From contig CAYMOJ010000010.1 of the NCBI GenBank assembly GCA_964392175.1, positions 1-55,026 of the forward strand: a DNA stretch of 55,026 nucleotides, given 5' to 3'. Source of the DNA: Firm-04 sp964392175 (GTDB lineage Bacteria > Bacillota > Clostridia > Oscillospirales > Ruminococcaceae). Positions 26,880 to 35,225 of this stretch are shown here, in pieces; the first letter of the stretch is position 1; every line of letters starts with the position of its first letter. The translations under genes and the position numbers were made by a program. The notes under the pieces were generated by a model. That model did no database searches. It had not been told where the DNA came from and worked only from the letters and a program-made list of their open reading frames with translations.

Positions 26880-27728
26880 CTATATTTTAATCCCACCCGC
26901 GGAAATGGGCATATCGTTGTGACGCTGCGCAATCAAAAACACAATGATCTGCGGCAGCATCGCCACACAGCACACTGCCATTACACGATTCCATGCAAAG
27001 CCGCTATCAGCATCCATAGAAAGCTTGACAAACACCGAAACCGGGTATCGGGACGGCGTTTTGACATACAGCAATGGCCCCATATAATCATTCACAGACC
27101 ATAACAGCTGCAACACGCCACAGGTCATCAGCGCGGGCTTGAGCATGGGCAGCAAAACATACCACAGTACTTGCAACGAATGGCAACCGTCCAATCTTGC
27201 TGCTTCGTCGTACGCCTTGGGGATACTGCGGAAAAACTGTATCATCATGACTACCAATGCGGTTTCCCCCGCCAAAGCCGCCGGCAACACCAACGGCAAA
27301 TATAGTGGAGAATCCACCCATCCAAGCCGTTCAAACAGCACAAACTGTGGTACATACAGCACCGTTTGTGGCAAAAACAGTGTACAGTACAACAAAATCT
27401 GTAACAAGCGTTTGCCCGCAAATTGAAATCTCGCAAAACCATAGGCAGTCAGTGTGGTGGAAATCAGCGTCAACAGCACTTTCGGCAGGGCATAGGCATA
27501 GGTATTGCCCATAGCACGCAGTAAATTGATTTGTCCGCCATAATCGGCAAAGGCATTGCGCCAACCATCTAATGTAGGGGCGGTGGGAAGCAACCCTACC
27601 GTGGAAAATATTTCACTGTTGCTGCGAAAGGTTGCACTGACAAGAAACAGCAACGGATAAATCATCACAAACGCACCCGATATCAGCAACAGATACCGCA
27701 ACAATGCGTAACGATATTTGCGTTTCAT
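26880..27728 (-). CDS. Carbohydrate ABC transporter permease, MalG/CUT1 type
   Basis: The 282-residue protein has six predicted membrane helices and the EAA loop EAARLDGCHSLQVLWYVLLP (starting about residue 177), which contacts the ATPase. It is the second permease of a CUT1 oligosaccharide importer. The ATG at 27728 overlaps the stop of the first permease gene (TGATG), with AGGAGG 7 nt before it. It is the last gene of the solute-binding protein operon. Confidence 0.93.
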   Translation of the reverse strand: MKRKYRYALLRYLLLISGAFVMIYPLLFLVSATFRSNSEIFSTVGLLPTAPTLDGWRNAFADYGGQINLLRAMGNTYAYALPKVLLTLISTTLTAYGFARFQFAGKRLLQILLYCTLFLPQTVLYVPQFVLFERLGWVDSPLYLPLVLPAALAGETALVVMMIQFFRSIPKAYDEAARLDGCHSLQVLWYVLLPMLKPALMTCGVLQLLWSVNDYMGPLLYVKTPSRYPVSVFVKLSMDADSGFAWNRVMAVCCVAMLPQIIVFLIAQRHNDMPISAGGIKI

Positions 27729-28627
27729 CAAGGTGCCTCCTGTTCAAAAAACACGAATCGCTTTCCTAATGTGAGGTATAATCCCACACAAATTGCCGTC
27801 AGCAGAAACAGCACCCATGCCAATGCACCGGCATAGCCCATCTCATATTGACTGAACCCATAGCGGTAGATCAACAATGAGATCAATGTAGTAGAACCCA
27901 TAGGGCCGCCATCTGTGATGATAAACGGCGCATTGAATTCTTGCAGCGCAGCACAGATCTGCAACATTGCTGCATAAAACACCACAGGCGAAATCATCGG
28001 CAATTGAATGCGAAAAAAAATGCGCACAGCACTTGCACCGTCCAGCCTTGCAGCATCCAGCAAGGTATGTGGAATTTGTTGCAGTGCTGCAAGCATCAGC
28101 ACCATTGGCGAACCGAATTCCCACACACGCAGCAAAATCACCACCCAAAGAGCCGTATTCGGCTCGGCAAGCCACGACACAGGCGAAAGCCCAACCGTTT
28201 GCAGCAGCTGATTCACCACACCACCATTACGGAACAACGCTTTCCACAAAATGGCAACTGCAACAGACCCACCCAGAATCGAGGGAAGATAATACAAGGT
28301 ACGAAAAATCCGGATGCCTTTGATGGAAGTATGTAGCAAATATGCTACAGCCATAGCCAGCACGATTTTCAGCGGTACGGTAATACAGGTATACAACAGC
28401 GTGATACCAATGGCGCGCAATGCTTCTGTATCAGAAGCCAGATCGATGTAATTCTGCAAGCCCCACTGATGGATGCCACGGAACAAATGAAAATCACTAA
28501 AGCTACAAGCCAGCGACCATAGCATGGGCAACGCTTGAAACACCAAAAAGCCAATCAACCACGGCATAATATAAAGGATATGCCGGTTTCGTTTGCAGAA
28601 ACCGACAACAGCCCTGCGTCTGGACAT
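27728..28627 (-). CDS. Carbohydrate ABC transporter permease, MalF/CUT1 type
   Basis: The first permease (299 residues from the ATG at 28627, which follows GGGAGGAG) has six helices beginning with HILYIMPWLIGFLVFQALPM and an EAA-like loop DAARLDGASAVRIFFRIQLP. It pairs with the downstream MalG-type protein. No ATPase gene is in the operon; related operons use a shared MsmX/UgpC-type ATPase encoded elsewhere (family knowledge). Confidence 0.92.
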   Translation of the reverse strand: MSRRRAVVGFCKRNRHILYIMPWLIGFLVFQALPMLWSLACSFSDFHLFRGIHQWGLQNYIDLASDTEALRAIGITLLYTCITVPLKIVLAMAVAYLLHTSIKGIRIFRTLYYLPSILGGSVAVAILWKALFRNGGVVNQLLQTVGLSPVSWLAEPNTALWVVILLRVWEFGSPMVLMLAALQQIPHTLLDAARLDGASAVRIFFRIQLPMISPVVFYAAMLQICAALQEFNAPFIITDGGPMGSTTLISLLIYRYGFSQYEMGYAGALAWVLFLLTAICVGLYLTLGKRFVFFEQEAP

Positions 28628-28644
28628 CTTCTCCTCCCAAAGTC

Positions 28645-29757
28645 TTATTCCACACTGCGCACCGAAAGCTGCATCTGCTTCCATTGCAACTGCGCAGCGT
28701 GTGCCATCATCAATGCACCCACACCCTTCGGATCATTTTGTACACGAGGTTCACTGCAATAATAGGCACTGCTGCCATCACGATGAGTTGCACCGCCCAA
28801 ACCCGCACTACGACAAATATCGCAAAGCACAAGGTCACTTTGCCGCTGTACAAGCTTTTGCTTGCAGATACATCGCAATATGCGCACACCGATCTCTGCC
28901 TGCTCAGCAGACAACACATCTGCAATGCCGCCTTTCAACAACGCATAAGCGACCATTGCATTACCTGATGTTTCGGTATAGTTGCCTTCCAGATCAGGTT
29001 CATGAATTACATGATAGAACAGTCCACTTGTGCTGCGGTACGGTAGCAGATCCTGCACCAACTGCCGAAACATCGTGATCAGCTCATGGCATAAGGCAGT
29101 ATCCACATCTGCAAGCAGTTCAATGCAATCCACCAAAGCCATAAGCAACCAACCTGTGCCCCGAAGCCAGCTGCTTGCAGAAAGTCCCGTGTTTGAATCT
29201 GCCCATGGCTGTACCCTTGCTTCATCCATGCCATGCCGATACAAACCCGTTTTCTCATCGCGCATATTTTTGCGCACAAAAGCAAACGCCCTGCGGATCT
29301 CCTCGGTGCAGCTTGTTGCGTCCTTGGCAGACCACACAGCATACTCTGCCAAAAACGGCATCAACATATACATACCGTCTAACCAGACCTGCTGGGGATA
29401 AATACCTTTATGCCACAGCAAACCACTTTTGGTGCGCGGGTGCTGCCACAGATATGCAAGGTGATACCGCAGTGCCTTCGCATATTTTTCATCCGAGGCA
29501 CTTGCATCGGCAAAAAACAATGCTTTGGAGCACTGAAAGCTATCGAGGCAATACTGCGCCTGCAAAAAAGTTGAAATCGTTCCGTCAGGTGCGACTCTGC
29601 CATTCAAATAATGCATGATAAAATCATGATAGCACGCCGCCCCTGCGACAGCATACAACACGCGGCAGCCTCGCAGCACACAACCATCTTCATAATTCCA
29701 ATACGATTTGAACGGCTGATATGTCGCCAGATACGATTGAAAAAACTGCTCTAACAT
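28645..29757 (-). CDS. GH105/GH88-type unsaturated rhamnogalacturonyl hydrolase
   Basis: The 370-residue protein has the alpha/alpha-barrel pattern of GH105: QQVWLDGMYMLMPFLAEY with the probable catalytic aspartate D127 (YteR-like), a HGMDE segment, and WADSNTGLSASSWLRGTGW (about 187-205), the family signature. These enzymes hydrolyse the unsaturated galacturonyl residue left at oligosaccharide ends by pectin lyases, in the cytoplasm; no signal peptide is present, which fits. The ATG at 29757 is 7 nt behind GGGAG; an ATG two codons upstream overlaps the previous stop. The position between the binding protein and the permeases points to a rhamnogalacturonan-derived substrate. Confidence 0.88.
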   Translation of the reverse strand: MLEQFFQSYLATYQPFKSYWNYEDGCVLRGCRVLYAVAGAACYHDFIMHYLNGRVAPDGTISTFLQAQYCLDSFQCSKALFFADASASDEKYAKALRYHLAYLWQHPRTKSGLLWHKGIYPQQVWLDGMYMLMPFLAEYAVWSAKDATSCTEEIRRAFAFVRKNMRDEKTGLYRHGMDEARVQPWADSNTGLSASSWLRGTGWLLMALVDCIELLADVDTALCHELITMFRQLVQDLLPYRSTSGLFYHVIHEPDLEGNYTETSGNAMVAYALLKGGIADVLSAEQAEIGVRILRCICKQKLVQRQSDLVLCDICRSAGLGGATHRDGSSAYYCSEPRVQNDPKGVGALMMAHAAQLQWKQMQLSVRSVE

Positions 29758-29759
29758 GA

Positions 29760-31034
29760 TCATTCTCCCACAAGCGCAGTGTTGATTCCGGCATAAAGCC
29801 GCTCTGCCGCTTGGGAAACCGAATATTCACCATAACTCAAGCCCATGAACGCATCTTCATACACCGTGCGGAGGGCGGATTCCTCAAAGCGTGGGTCGAT
29901 CGAAAACTGCACCCATGCTTCCATCCGCTGATTGGCCAGTGCTGCCATATCCCCAAGCAGCCCTGCCTCCTTGCAGATCTGATATGCATTCTGATTCAGT
30001 GGCACACCACGCTCAGTACCAAGCGTTTTCACCGCCTCCTCCTGCGAAACCAGATAGGAAATCAGCTTTGCGCAAGCTTCGGGGTGTTCTGTCTCGCCGG
30101 AAATAGCAAATCCCAACGAGATCTTAGAAAACCCACCCTGATAGCTGCCCAAATCGGCAAAGTAATCCCCTACCACCATAGTCTGACCCTCTGCAAGCGA
30201 ATCCTGAAACTTGCCCGCCGAAGAATCCCATTCAAAAATGCCGCCATAACGCCCCGTGATCCAGTTTTCGTCCTTGTCAAAGCTATCAGCACCGCCACCG
30301 ATCACAGCCTTTAAGGGGGGGATAACATGAGCCGCTTCCATTTCTTGAATACATGCCATACCCTCTGCGATTTGCGCCTGTGTATATTGTAGCTTGCCAT
30401 CCTTTGTCCAATCCATGCCATATTTTGATTCCAACATATACACGAAAAAGAGCATCCGATCGTACCAGCCCAATGCCAATGGGTAGTAATCATCTCCAAG
30501 CTTTGTGCGGAAAACTTCCCCCGCCTGTAACAGCTCGGCATACGATTTTGGAGTGTCCAAGCCAGCCTCAGCAAATGTTGTCTGATTCCAGAACAGCACA
30601 CGTCCTGTCAAGCTGACAGGCACACAGCGCAACGCATCTTCAACAGTACAAAGTGCCAGAGATTCGGCATCATACTGTGTCAGATCCAGCCACTCGCTCA
30701 TACCACTCAGATCCATAAACCGGACGGTATCATCATCAAAGCAGGTCAGCCAATTCCAATTGACCTGCATCACATCCGCCTCGGTGCCCGCATACAGAGC
30801 AGTTGCAGTTGCGTCCTCCCATCCTGACCAAGCGCCGTATTCACATTCTACAAGGATATCGGAGTTTGCCGCCATAAACTGCTCAACGGCTGCAAGGGTG
30901 ACACGGTGACGAGAATCGCCACCCCACCACGAAAAGCGAATCTCCATTTGCTTATCTTCGGTGCAATCCGTGCAGGCAGTACAGTTGAGGGTAAACGCAA
31001 CAGCGATGCTCGCGGCAAGCAAATGTTTTCGCAT
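29760..31034 (-). CDS. ABC transporter extracellular solute-binding lipoprotein (family 1)
   Basis: The 424-residue protein from the ATG at 31034 begins MRKHLLAASIAVAFTLNCTA, a lipoprotein-type signal with candidate modification cysteines at residues 18 and 21 (neither lipobox is perfect). The mature part starts with a strand, EIRFSWWGGDSRHRVTLAAV, typical of oligosaccharide-binding family 1 proteins, and keeps aromatic residues such as WNWLTCF and WDSSAG that stack on sugars. It should capture the oligosaccharide outside the membrane. It is the first gene of the operon behind a consensus promoter. The ribosome-binding site (GGTGGTGA) is weak. Confidence 0.92.
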   Translation of the reverse strand: MRKHLLAASIAVAFTLNCTACTDCTEDKQMEIRFSWWGGDSRHRVTLAAVEQFMAANSDILVECEYGAWSGWEDATATALYAGTEADVMQVNWNWLTCFDDDTVRFMDLSGMSEWLDLTQYDAESLALCTVEDALRCVPVSLTGRVLFWNQTTFAEAGLDTPKSYAELLQAGEVFRTKLGDDYYPLALGWYDRMLFFVYMLESKYGMDWTKDGKLQYTQAQIAEGMACIQEMEAAHVIPPLKAVIGGGADSFDKDENWITGRYGGIFEWDSSAGKFQDSLAEGQTMVVGDYFADLGSYQGGFSKISLGFAISGETEHPEACAKLISYLVSQEEAVKTLGTERGVPLNQNAYQICKEAGLLGDMAALANQRMEAWVQFSIDPRFEESALRTVYEDAFMGLSYGEYSVSQAAERLYAGINTALVGE

Positions 31035-31074
31035 TCTCACCACCGCTTTTTCGCTAAAAATCTCAGTTGCTGAC

Positions 31075-31103
31075 ATTATACACGAATTCGAAAGCTTTGT
31101 CAA
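31075..31103 (-). promoter_or_regulatory. Consensus promoter of the oligosaccharide uptake operon
   Basis: The minus strand shows TTGACA (31098-31103), 17 bp, TATAAT (31075-31080). The spacer AAGCTTTCGAATTCGTG contains the palindrome TTCGAA, a possible operator core. Confidence 0.85.
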
Positions 31104-31132
31104 CCGCATCAGGCATATCAATGGACTATGCA

Positions 31133-31171
31133 AGAAAAAAGCAGTGCCACCTGAATCCAAGCGGCACTGCT
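31133..31171 (-). terminator. Intrinsic terminator after the DUF1858 gene
   Basis: AGCAGTGCC (31140-31148) pairs perfectly with GGCACTGCT (31163-31171); the minus-strand transcript continues with TTTTTTC. Confidence 0.9.
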
Positions 31172-31210
31172 ATGCATCTTATCTGATTTGCTTTTGCTGT
31201 TCTTCATTGC

Positions 31211-31408
31211 TTACTTCGCCATATGGGCATTCAGCTTCTGCACAAGCTCATCGGCATTTACGCCGTGAACGGCGCAGGCATCACCCAGCGACTCGCCACG
31301 AGCAGAGGGGCAACCAAGGCAGTGCATACCCATCTCCAAAAAATAGGGGGCAGTCGAGGGATCTGCATCAAGAATCTCTCCGATAATCGTATTCTTTGTG
31401 ATTTCCAT
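31211..31408 (-). CDS. DUF1858-domain protein
   Basis: The 65-residue protein (ATG at 31408 behind GGAAAGGA) matches DUF1858: TIIGEILDADPSTAPYFLEM, then GMHCLGCPSARGESLGDAC, and ends HGVNADELVQKLN. The two cysteines in CLGC and the third downstream recall the N-terminal domain of ScdA/RIC iron-sulfur repair proteins, which suggests redox or metal binding; function is unproved. It is flanked by terminators on both sides, so it is probably its own unit, though I see no strong promoter. Confidence 0.85.
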   Translation of the reverse strand: MEITKNTIIGEILDADPSTAPYFLEMGMHCLGCPSARGESLGDACAVHGVNADELVQKLNAHMAK

Positions 31409-31460
31409 GTTTCTCACATCCTTTCCGAATATAGCCTTCCCCACCAATGCGGGATTATGC

Positions 31461-31494
31461 AGTTAAAAAGCGCAGCCGTGACGACTGCGCTCTT
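31461..31494 (-). terminator. Intrinsic terminator after the zinc-ribbon gene
   Basis: AGCGCAG (31469-31475) pairs with CTGCGCT (31485-31491); the minus-strand tail is TTTTTAA. Confidence 0.8.
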
Positions 31495-31510
31495 TTCACG
31501 AATCAAAAGC

Positions 31511-31789
31511 TTACTGCTCGTTCTTCATCTGTGCATAGCAATCGCTGCAGAATACGTCGCGGTCCTCCTTGGGACGGAAAGGCACCTTTGCCTCCTTGCC
31601 GCATCTTGCACAGGTAGCAGTGAACATCTCACGCTCTGCCTTACCGGCGTTCTTGCGTGCGTCACGGCAAGCCTTGCACTTCTTAGGATCGTTAACAAAT
31701 CCCTTCTCAGCATAGAACTCCTGCTCACCGGCGGTGAATGTGAACTCCTGTCCGCACTCATTGCATACTAAGGTTCTGTCTTCGTACAT
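31511..31789 (-). CDS. Zinc-ribbon domain protein (zf-trcl type)
   Basis: The 92-residue protein has four CxxC knuckles: CNECG (9-13), CKACR, CARCG and CSDC. The first pair with the spacing CxxC-x(25)-CxxC, and the phrase GQEFTFTAGEQEFYAEKGF, match the small zinc-binding family often annotated as probable zinc-binding domain (zf-trcl). A nucleic-acid or protein-binding role is inferred. AGGA lies 8 nt before the ATG; an in-frame extension of 37 codons upstream runs through a structured, apparently non-coding stretch and was not used. Confidence 0.85.
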   Translation of the reverse strand: MYEDRTLVCNECGQEFTFTAGEQEFYAEKGFVNDPKKCKACRDARKNAGKAEREMFTATCARCGKEAKVPFRPKEDRDVFCSDCYAQMKNEQ

Positions 31790-31856
31790 TGTTTTTTCCT
31801 CGCTTTTTTGAAATTGGACCTCGGACGGTTTCACGCCATCACTATTGCTGTCATCG

Positions 31857-31896
31857 CCTGCGGGCAAACGCCCTTTGGAGCAAAGCGGTTTGCAGG
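31857..31896 (-). other. Stem-loop between the sigma-factor and zinc-ribbon genes
   Basis: CCTGC (31857-31861) pairs with GCAGG (31892-31896), and inside it GCAAACGCC pairs with GCGGTTTGC. No T run follows on either strand, so it is not a plain terminator. It may be a leader or processing structure for the zinc-ribbon gene. Confidence 0.4.
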
Positions 31897-31952
31897 TCAT
31901 CGCGCTGGAAGAATACTCCCGGGTCTAGGTTACAGCCTTCCGGACTGTGCGG

Positions 31953-32621
31953 TCAATTCGCCAGATGTTCTGATTCTGACGAGCCTTGGATAAGCTTGTC
32001 TTCTGTCGCAGGGGAAGATCCCTCATGCAACAGCACATTCCGGACACCACGGAGTTTCCGTCTGGCACGCTGAATGGCGTTGTCGACGGATTTAACGGAG
32101 ATCTGCAATCGCTCTGCAATATCCGCATAAGAAAGCGAATCCACATACAAGCTGAATATCTCCATTTCATGCTTGGAAAGGACACGCGCCATCTCCCGAT
32201 AGAGAGCCGTCACACGCTCCTTCTGCAAAAAAACGGTTTCAGGTGTGCACTGCGGATCACCGACAGCATCGTCCATCCCATCCATAGAAACAGACAGTAC
32301 CTCGACGACGCGGTGGTTTTCCCTCTGCGTTTTTTCGTGAACATTGCGTATGCGGTTACGAATACAAATCAGAGCATAAGTACGAAACGATGCGTCTTTT
32401 TCGGGGCAGAAGCAATACACAGCATTGAGCAGACCCAAAATCCCCTCTGCTACATAATCTTCGGCATCCTGCGGATTGGATGTCATGCCGTCAGCAATAT
32501 GATGAATCAGCCGGACATAGCGCAACATCAGCACCTCAAACGCATATGCATTACCGGAAAACGTTGCGACCAATTGTTCATCCGTGGCATCACACAGTGA
32601 GGGATCACAATAAGACTGCAT
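31953..32621 (-). CDS. RNA polymerase sigma-70 family factor, SigH-like
   Basis: The 222-residue protein has region 2 (TDEQLVATFSGNAYAFEVLM..., AEDYVAEGILGLLNAVYCF, ASFRTYALICIRNRI) and region 4 (EMEIFSLYVDSLSYADIAER, SVKSVDNAIQRARRKLRGV). The last motif and the LxIRNRI segment match SigH, the sigma factor for early stationary phase, competence or sporulation in Firmicutes. Whether this organism sporulates cannot be told here. The ATG at 32621 is 11 nt after GGAGG; an ATG six codons upstream would contain that GGAGG. It has its own promoter. Confidence 0.85.
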   Translation of the reverse strand: MQSYCDPSLCDATDEQLVATFSGNAYAFEVLMLRYVRLIHHIADGMTSNPQDAEDYVAEGILGLLNAVYCFCPEKDASFRTYALICIRNRIRNVHEKTQRENHRVVEVLSVSMDGMDDAVGDPQCTPETVFLQKERVTALYREMARVLSKHEMEIFSLYVDSLSYADIAERLQISVKSVDNAIQRARRKLRGVRNVLLHEGSSPATEDKLIQGSSESEHLAN

Positions 32622-32746
32622 ATGCAGATTTTCCTCCATCGCCGCAAATATCACAAAAGAGCACATATTCTCCTGCAAGGTTTCCTACTATCATTGGCGC
32701 AGCACCGCAAAGCAGAACCTTCGCCATGGCACGCCTAGACCTTATT

Positions 32747-32775
32747 ATCATACTTGAAAATCTTGATTTTGTCAA
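32747..32775 (-). promoter_or_regulatory. Promoter of the SigH-like gene
   Basis: The minus strand shows TTGACA (32770-32775), 17 bp, TATGAT (32747-32752), about 125 nt upstream of the ATG. Confidence 0.78.
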
Positions 32776-32884
32776 GCACTTTTGAAAATTTTTTCCAACG
32801 GCAAATCAAATTTTGTCAGATTCCATAAATCAGAGCAGTGATTTTTATGCAATCATACAAAATTTCACGGCATGATTCTGTATT

Positions 32885-33433
32885 CTAAATCGTTTTACGC
32901 GATTTGAAAATATTGCCGCCATGATTATCGATAGTCACCAGAAGTGGAAATTCCGAAAGTTCCAAACGCTTGACCGATTCACAGCCAAGCTCGGGATAGG
33001 CAATCACTTCACAGGCTGTGATATGGGCCGCAGCGAGTGCTCCGGCACCGCCAACAGCGCAAAAATACACCGCACGGTTGCGGATGATCGCATCACAAAC
33101 CGCCTGATTACGTTCTCCCTTGCCGATCATCGCTATCAAGCCGGCATCCAACAGCAACGGAGAAAACGGATCCATTCTGCCGGAGGTCGTAGGGCCACAA
33201 GCTCCAATGGGTCTGCCGGGGGGGGCAGCCGTAGGCCCTGCAAAATAGATTGCCGCATCCTGCAAATCGAAGGGAAGTGCTTCGCCCGCGCGCATTGCTG
33301 CAACGACGCGCTTATGTGCTGCATCCCGAGCGGTATATACGGTTCCAGAGAGCAACACACGGTCGCCCACACGCAGTTTTTGCTGCGCGCGCACGACCGC
33401 AGGAAGCTCTGCTGTATGCAGATGATACATCAT
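32885..33433 (-). CDS. Class I fumarase / tartrate dehydratase beta subunit
   Basis: The 182-residue protein corresponds to the C-terminal (beta) domain of iron-sulfur fumarases: GRPIGACGPTTSGRMD (76-91 region), MIGKGERNQAVCDAI, and YPELGCESVKRLELSEFPLLV. In two-subunit enzymes the alpha subunit holds the 4Fe-4S cluster and the beta subunit supplies substrate-binding residues for fumarate/malate or tartrate hydration. No alpha gene lies within the window. The ATG at 33433 overlaps the stop of the DivIVA-like gene (ATGA), so translation is coupled to an unrelated gene. A TTG three codons upstream is less likely. Confidence 0.88.
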   Translation of the reverse strand: MMYHLHTAELPAVVRAQQKLRVGDRVLLSGTVYTARDAAHKRVVAAMRAGEALPFDLQDAAIYFAGPTAAPPGRPIGACGPTTSGRMDPFSPLLLDAGLIAMIGKGERNQAVCDAIIRNRAVYFCAVGGAGALAAAHITACEVIAYPELGCESVKRLELSEFPLLVTIDNHGGNIFKSRKTI

Positions 33434-34890
33434 AATGTCCAACCATCATTCTGGTCAGCGACCGCTTGTGCAGACTCGTCGATGACCGTATGTTTTTTCT
33501 CCTCAGTGCCCTTGCTGAAGCTATGCGATGCTACCTCATCGAAGCTTGCAAAAGAGGGCAATTCATCGCTGTCCGATACTGCATCCTTTGCCTTGGCGAT
33601 CACATCTCTTGCTTCACTCATGCGAGTATTGGTCTGATCTTGCAATTCCTTCAGGGTGTGAGTTGCCTCGCTGATTCTCTTTGCTACGGCATCAATCTCA
33701 CTACGAAGCAATGCGCGAACGGTCACAGCCGTATCAGTTGTCATCTTGCTACGACGGTCAGCGTCCTCAATTTTTGCGCGGACGCTCTCCTCCGCCTCCC
33801 GAATGGACTGTGCAGCTCTATTCTGCGCATCAGAAAGTGTGCGTTCCGCCTCAGCATTAGCAGAAGAAATGGTAGCATCCGCCTGTGCATTGGCATTAGC
33901 GATGGTCGTATCTGCCTGTGCGTTTGCAGCAGATACGACTTCCTCAGCCTGCGCATTTGCAGATGTGATGGTTTGCTCTGCCTGTGCGTTTGCTTCAGAA
34001 AGGATGCTGTCCGCCTGTTCCTGTGCCTCATGGGTGATGCGCTCCGCCTCAGCCTTTGCGTCTGCGGTAGCCTTATTGGTAAGTTCCTGTGCCTGCATGA
34101 ATAGTGCGCTCATTGCGCTCATGCCGTCGTTCGATTTCAGATCAGCAATCTGCTTGTTCTGGTTTTCAACTGTTGCTTCCAACTCAGCGATTTTCTTCTG
34201 TGCATCAGCCAAGGCATGGTCTTTTTCAGCGATTGCAGTGTCTTTTTCGGCAACCTGCGCGGTCAATGCCGTGATCTGTGCCAAATCGGACTCATTGGAA
34301 AGACCGGACTGCTCTTCCAGCATAATATCCTTCGCATCCAACTCACCCTTAAGTGATTCGATCTCTGCGGTAGCATCCGCGAGCTGTGCGGTCAATGCAG
34401 CGATCTTGGCAGCATCTTCGCCACTGCCAAGTGCCTGTGCAGCCGCCGCGCTCAAATCGCTACGCAAAGACTGGTTCTCCTCAGTCAGACGTTCTACATC
34501 GGCCTTCATCGCCTCGACCTGTGTAGTCAAGCTGTCATTCTTTTCATTTGCTTCGGCAAGCTGCTGCTGTGCCGCTTCCAGTTCCGCAGCGGAAACCCCC
34601 GCTTCACCATCTGTGCCGATCACAGGGCGGTTTTTCAGCTCATCCTGTGCCGCACGCAATTGATTTTTCGTAGTACCCAATTCACCGCGGAGTCGCGACA
34701 GCTCAGCCTCATATTTCTGGACGGCATCATCACTTACTCCGCCGCCATTTTTCAGCTTTTCCTTTAGGTCATTGCATTCTTCTTCAAGCGTGTAAATTTT
34801 CGAGTTCAATTCATCAACATATGCCAGAACATCTTCTTTGATAAATCCGTTGCCGATTTTAGTGGTACGCAATACTGTAGGCTGATCCAT
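33430..34890 (-). CDS. DivIVA-domain coiled-coil protein with hendecad repeats
   Basis: The 486-residue protein starts (ATG 8 nt after GGAG) with a DivIVA-like N-domain, IGNGFIKEDVLAYVDELNSK (12-31), which in DivIVA/GpsB proteins binds curved membrane and division partners. Nearly all the rest is coiled coil, poor in aromatic residues. Residues 288-375 are eight 11-residue units of the form ANAQADxTIxx, a hendecad repeat. A short acidic, non-helical tail closes the protein. It lies directly behind ftsZ in the same direction and probably acts at the septum or pole. The ATGA overlap links it to the fumarase beta gene. Confidence 0.82.
   Translation of the reverse strand: MDQPTVLRTTKIGNGFIKEDVLAYVDELNSKIYTLEEECNDLKEKLKNGGGVSDDAVQKYEAELSRLRGELGTTKNQLRAAQDELKNRPVIGTDGEAGVSAAELEAAQQQLAEANEKNDSLTTQVEAMKADVERLTEENQSLRSDLSAAAAQALGSGEDAAKIAALTAQLADATAEIESLKGELDAKDIMLEEQSGLSNESDLAQITALTAQVAEKDTAIAEKDHALADAQKKIAELEATVENQNKQIADLKSNDGMSAMSALFMQAQELTNKATADAKAEAERITHEAQEQADSILSEANAQAEQTITSANAQAEEVVSAANAQADTTIANANAQADATISSANAEAERTLSDAQNRAAQSIREAEESVRAKIEDADRRSKMTTDTAVTVRALLRSEIDAVAKRISEATHTLKELQDQTNTRMSEARDVIAKAKDAVSDSDELPSFASFDEVASHSFSKGTEEKKHTVIDESAQAVADQNDGWTL
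33766..34029 (-). repeat. 33-bp in-frame coding repeats of the DivIVA-like gene
   Basis: Eight degenerate copies of a 33-bp unit encode 11-residue blocks; the central five (ANAQA/ANAEA) are most alike. Such arrays can gain or lose units by slippage without frameshift. Confidence 0.8.
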
Positions 34891-35152
34891 AGTAACAACT
34901 CCATTTCTCCACAAAAGCGAATATTCAGTCCATTGCTCTCCTTTGCAGTATACCGAACCACATACACTGCACGCGAAACAAGCATCCATCGCAAATATCG
35001 TCGCCCTCGCAAGCATAAACAGCACGATATTCGGTGGCATACTCACTGTAACTATCTAATCATACCACAAAATGCCTTGAATTGCAATGTACATATCTCA
35101 CAATTTTTTCATGTTTTTTCGTGCATTTTGCCTAGAATCGCCTGAAAAATAA
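34891..35152 (-). other. Leader and promoter region of the DivIVA-like gene
   Basis: This stretch before the ftsZ terminator holds a promoter at 35059-35087 and a leader of about 160 nt. I see no convincing gene in it. Confidence 0.5.
35059..35087 (-). promoter_or_regulatory. Promoter of the DivIVA-like / fumarase beta operon
   Basis: The minus strand shows TTGCAA (35082-35087), 17 bp, TATGAT (35059-35064). The same unusual -35 occurs at ftsZ. Confidence 0.68.
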
Positions 35153-35188
35153 CGAAAAAAGGCGAATCTTTCCATGAGATCCGCCTTT
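35153..35188 (-). terminator. Intrinsic terminator after ftsZ
   Basis: AAAGGCGAATCT (35158-35169) and AGATCCGCCTTT (35177-35188) pair with one mismatch; the minus-strand tail is TTTTTTCG. Confidence 0.88.
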
Positions 35189-35225
35189 GTATTCACAAAA
35201 AATTTACAACTTCCCCATTTCCGGA

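Noticed and set aside
33766..34029. The 33-bp repeats as a CRISPR array or satellite
   Set aside because: Units are contiguous, without unique spacers, and keep one reading frame encoding 11-residue coiled-coil blocks.
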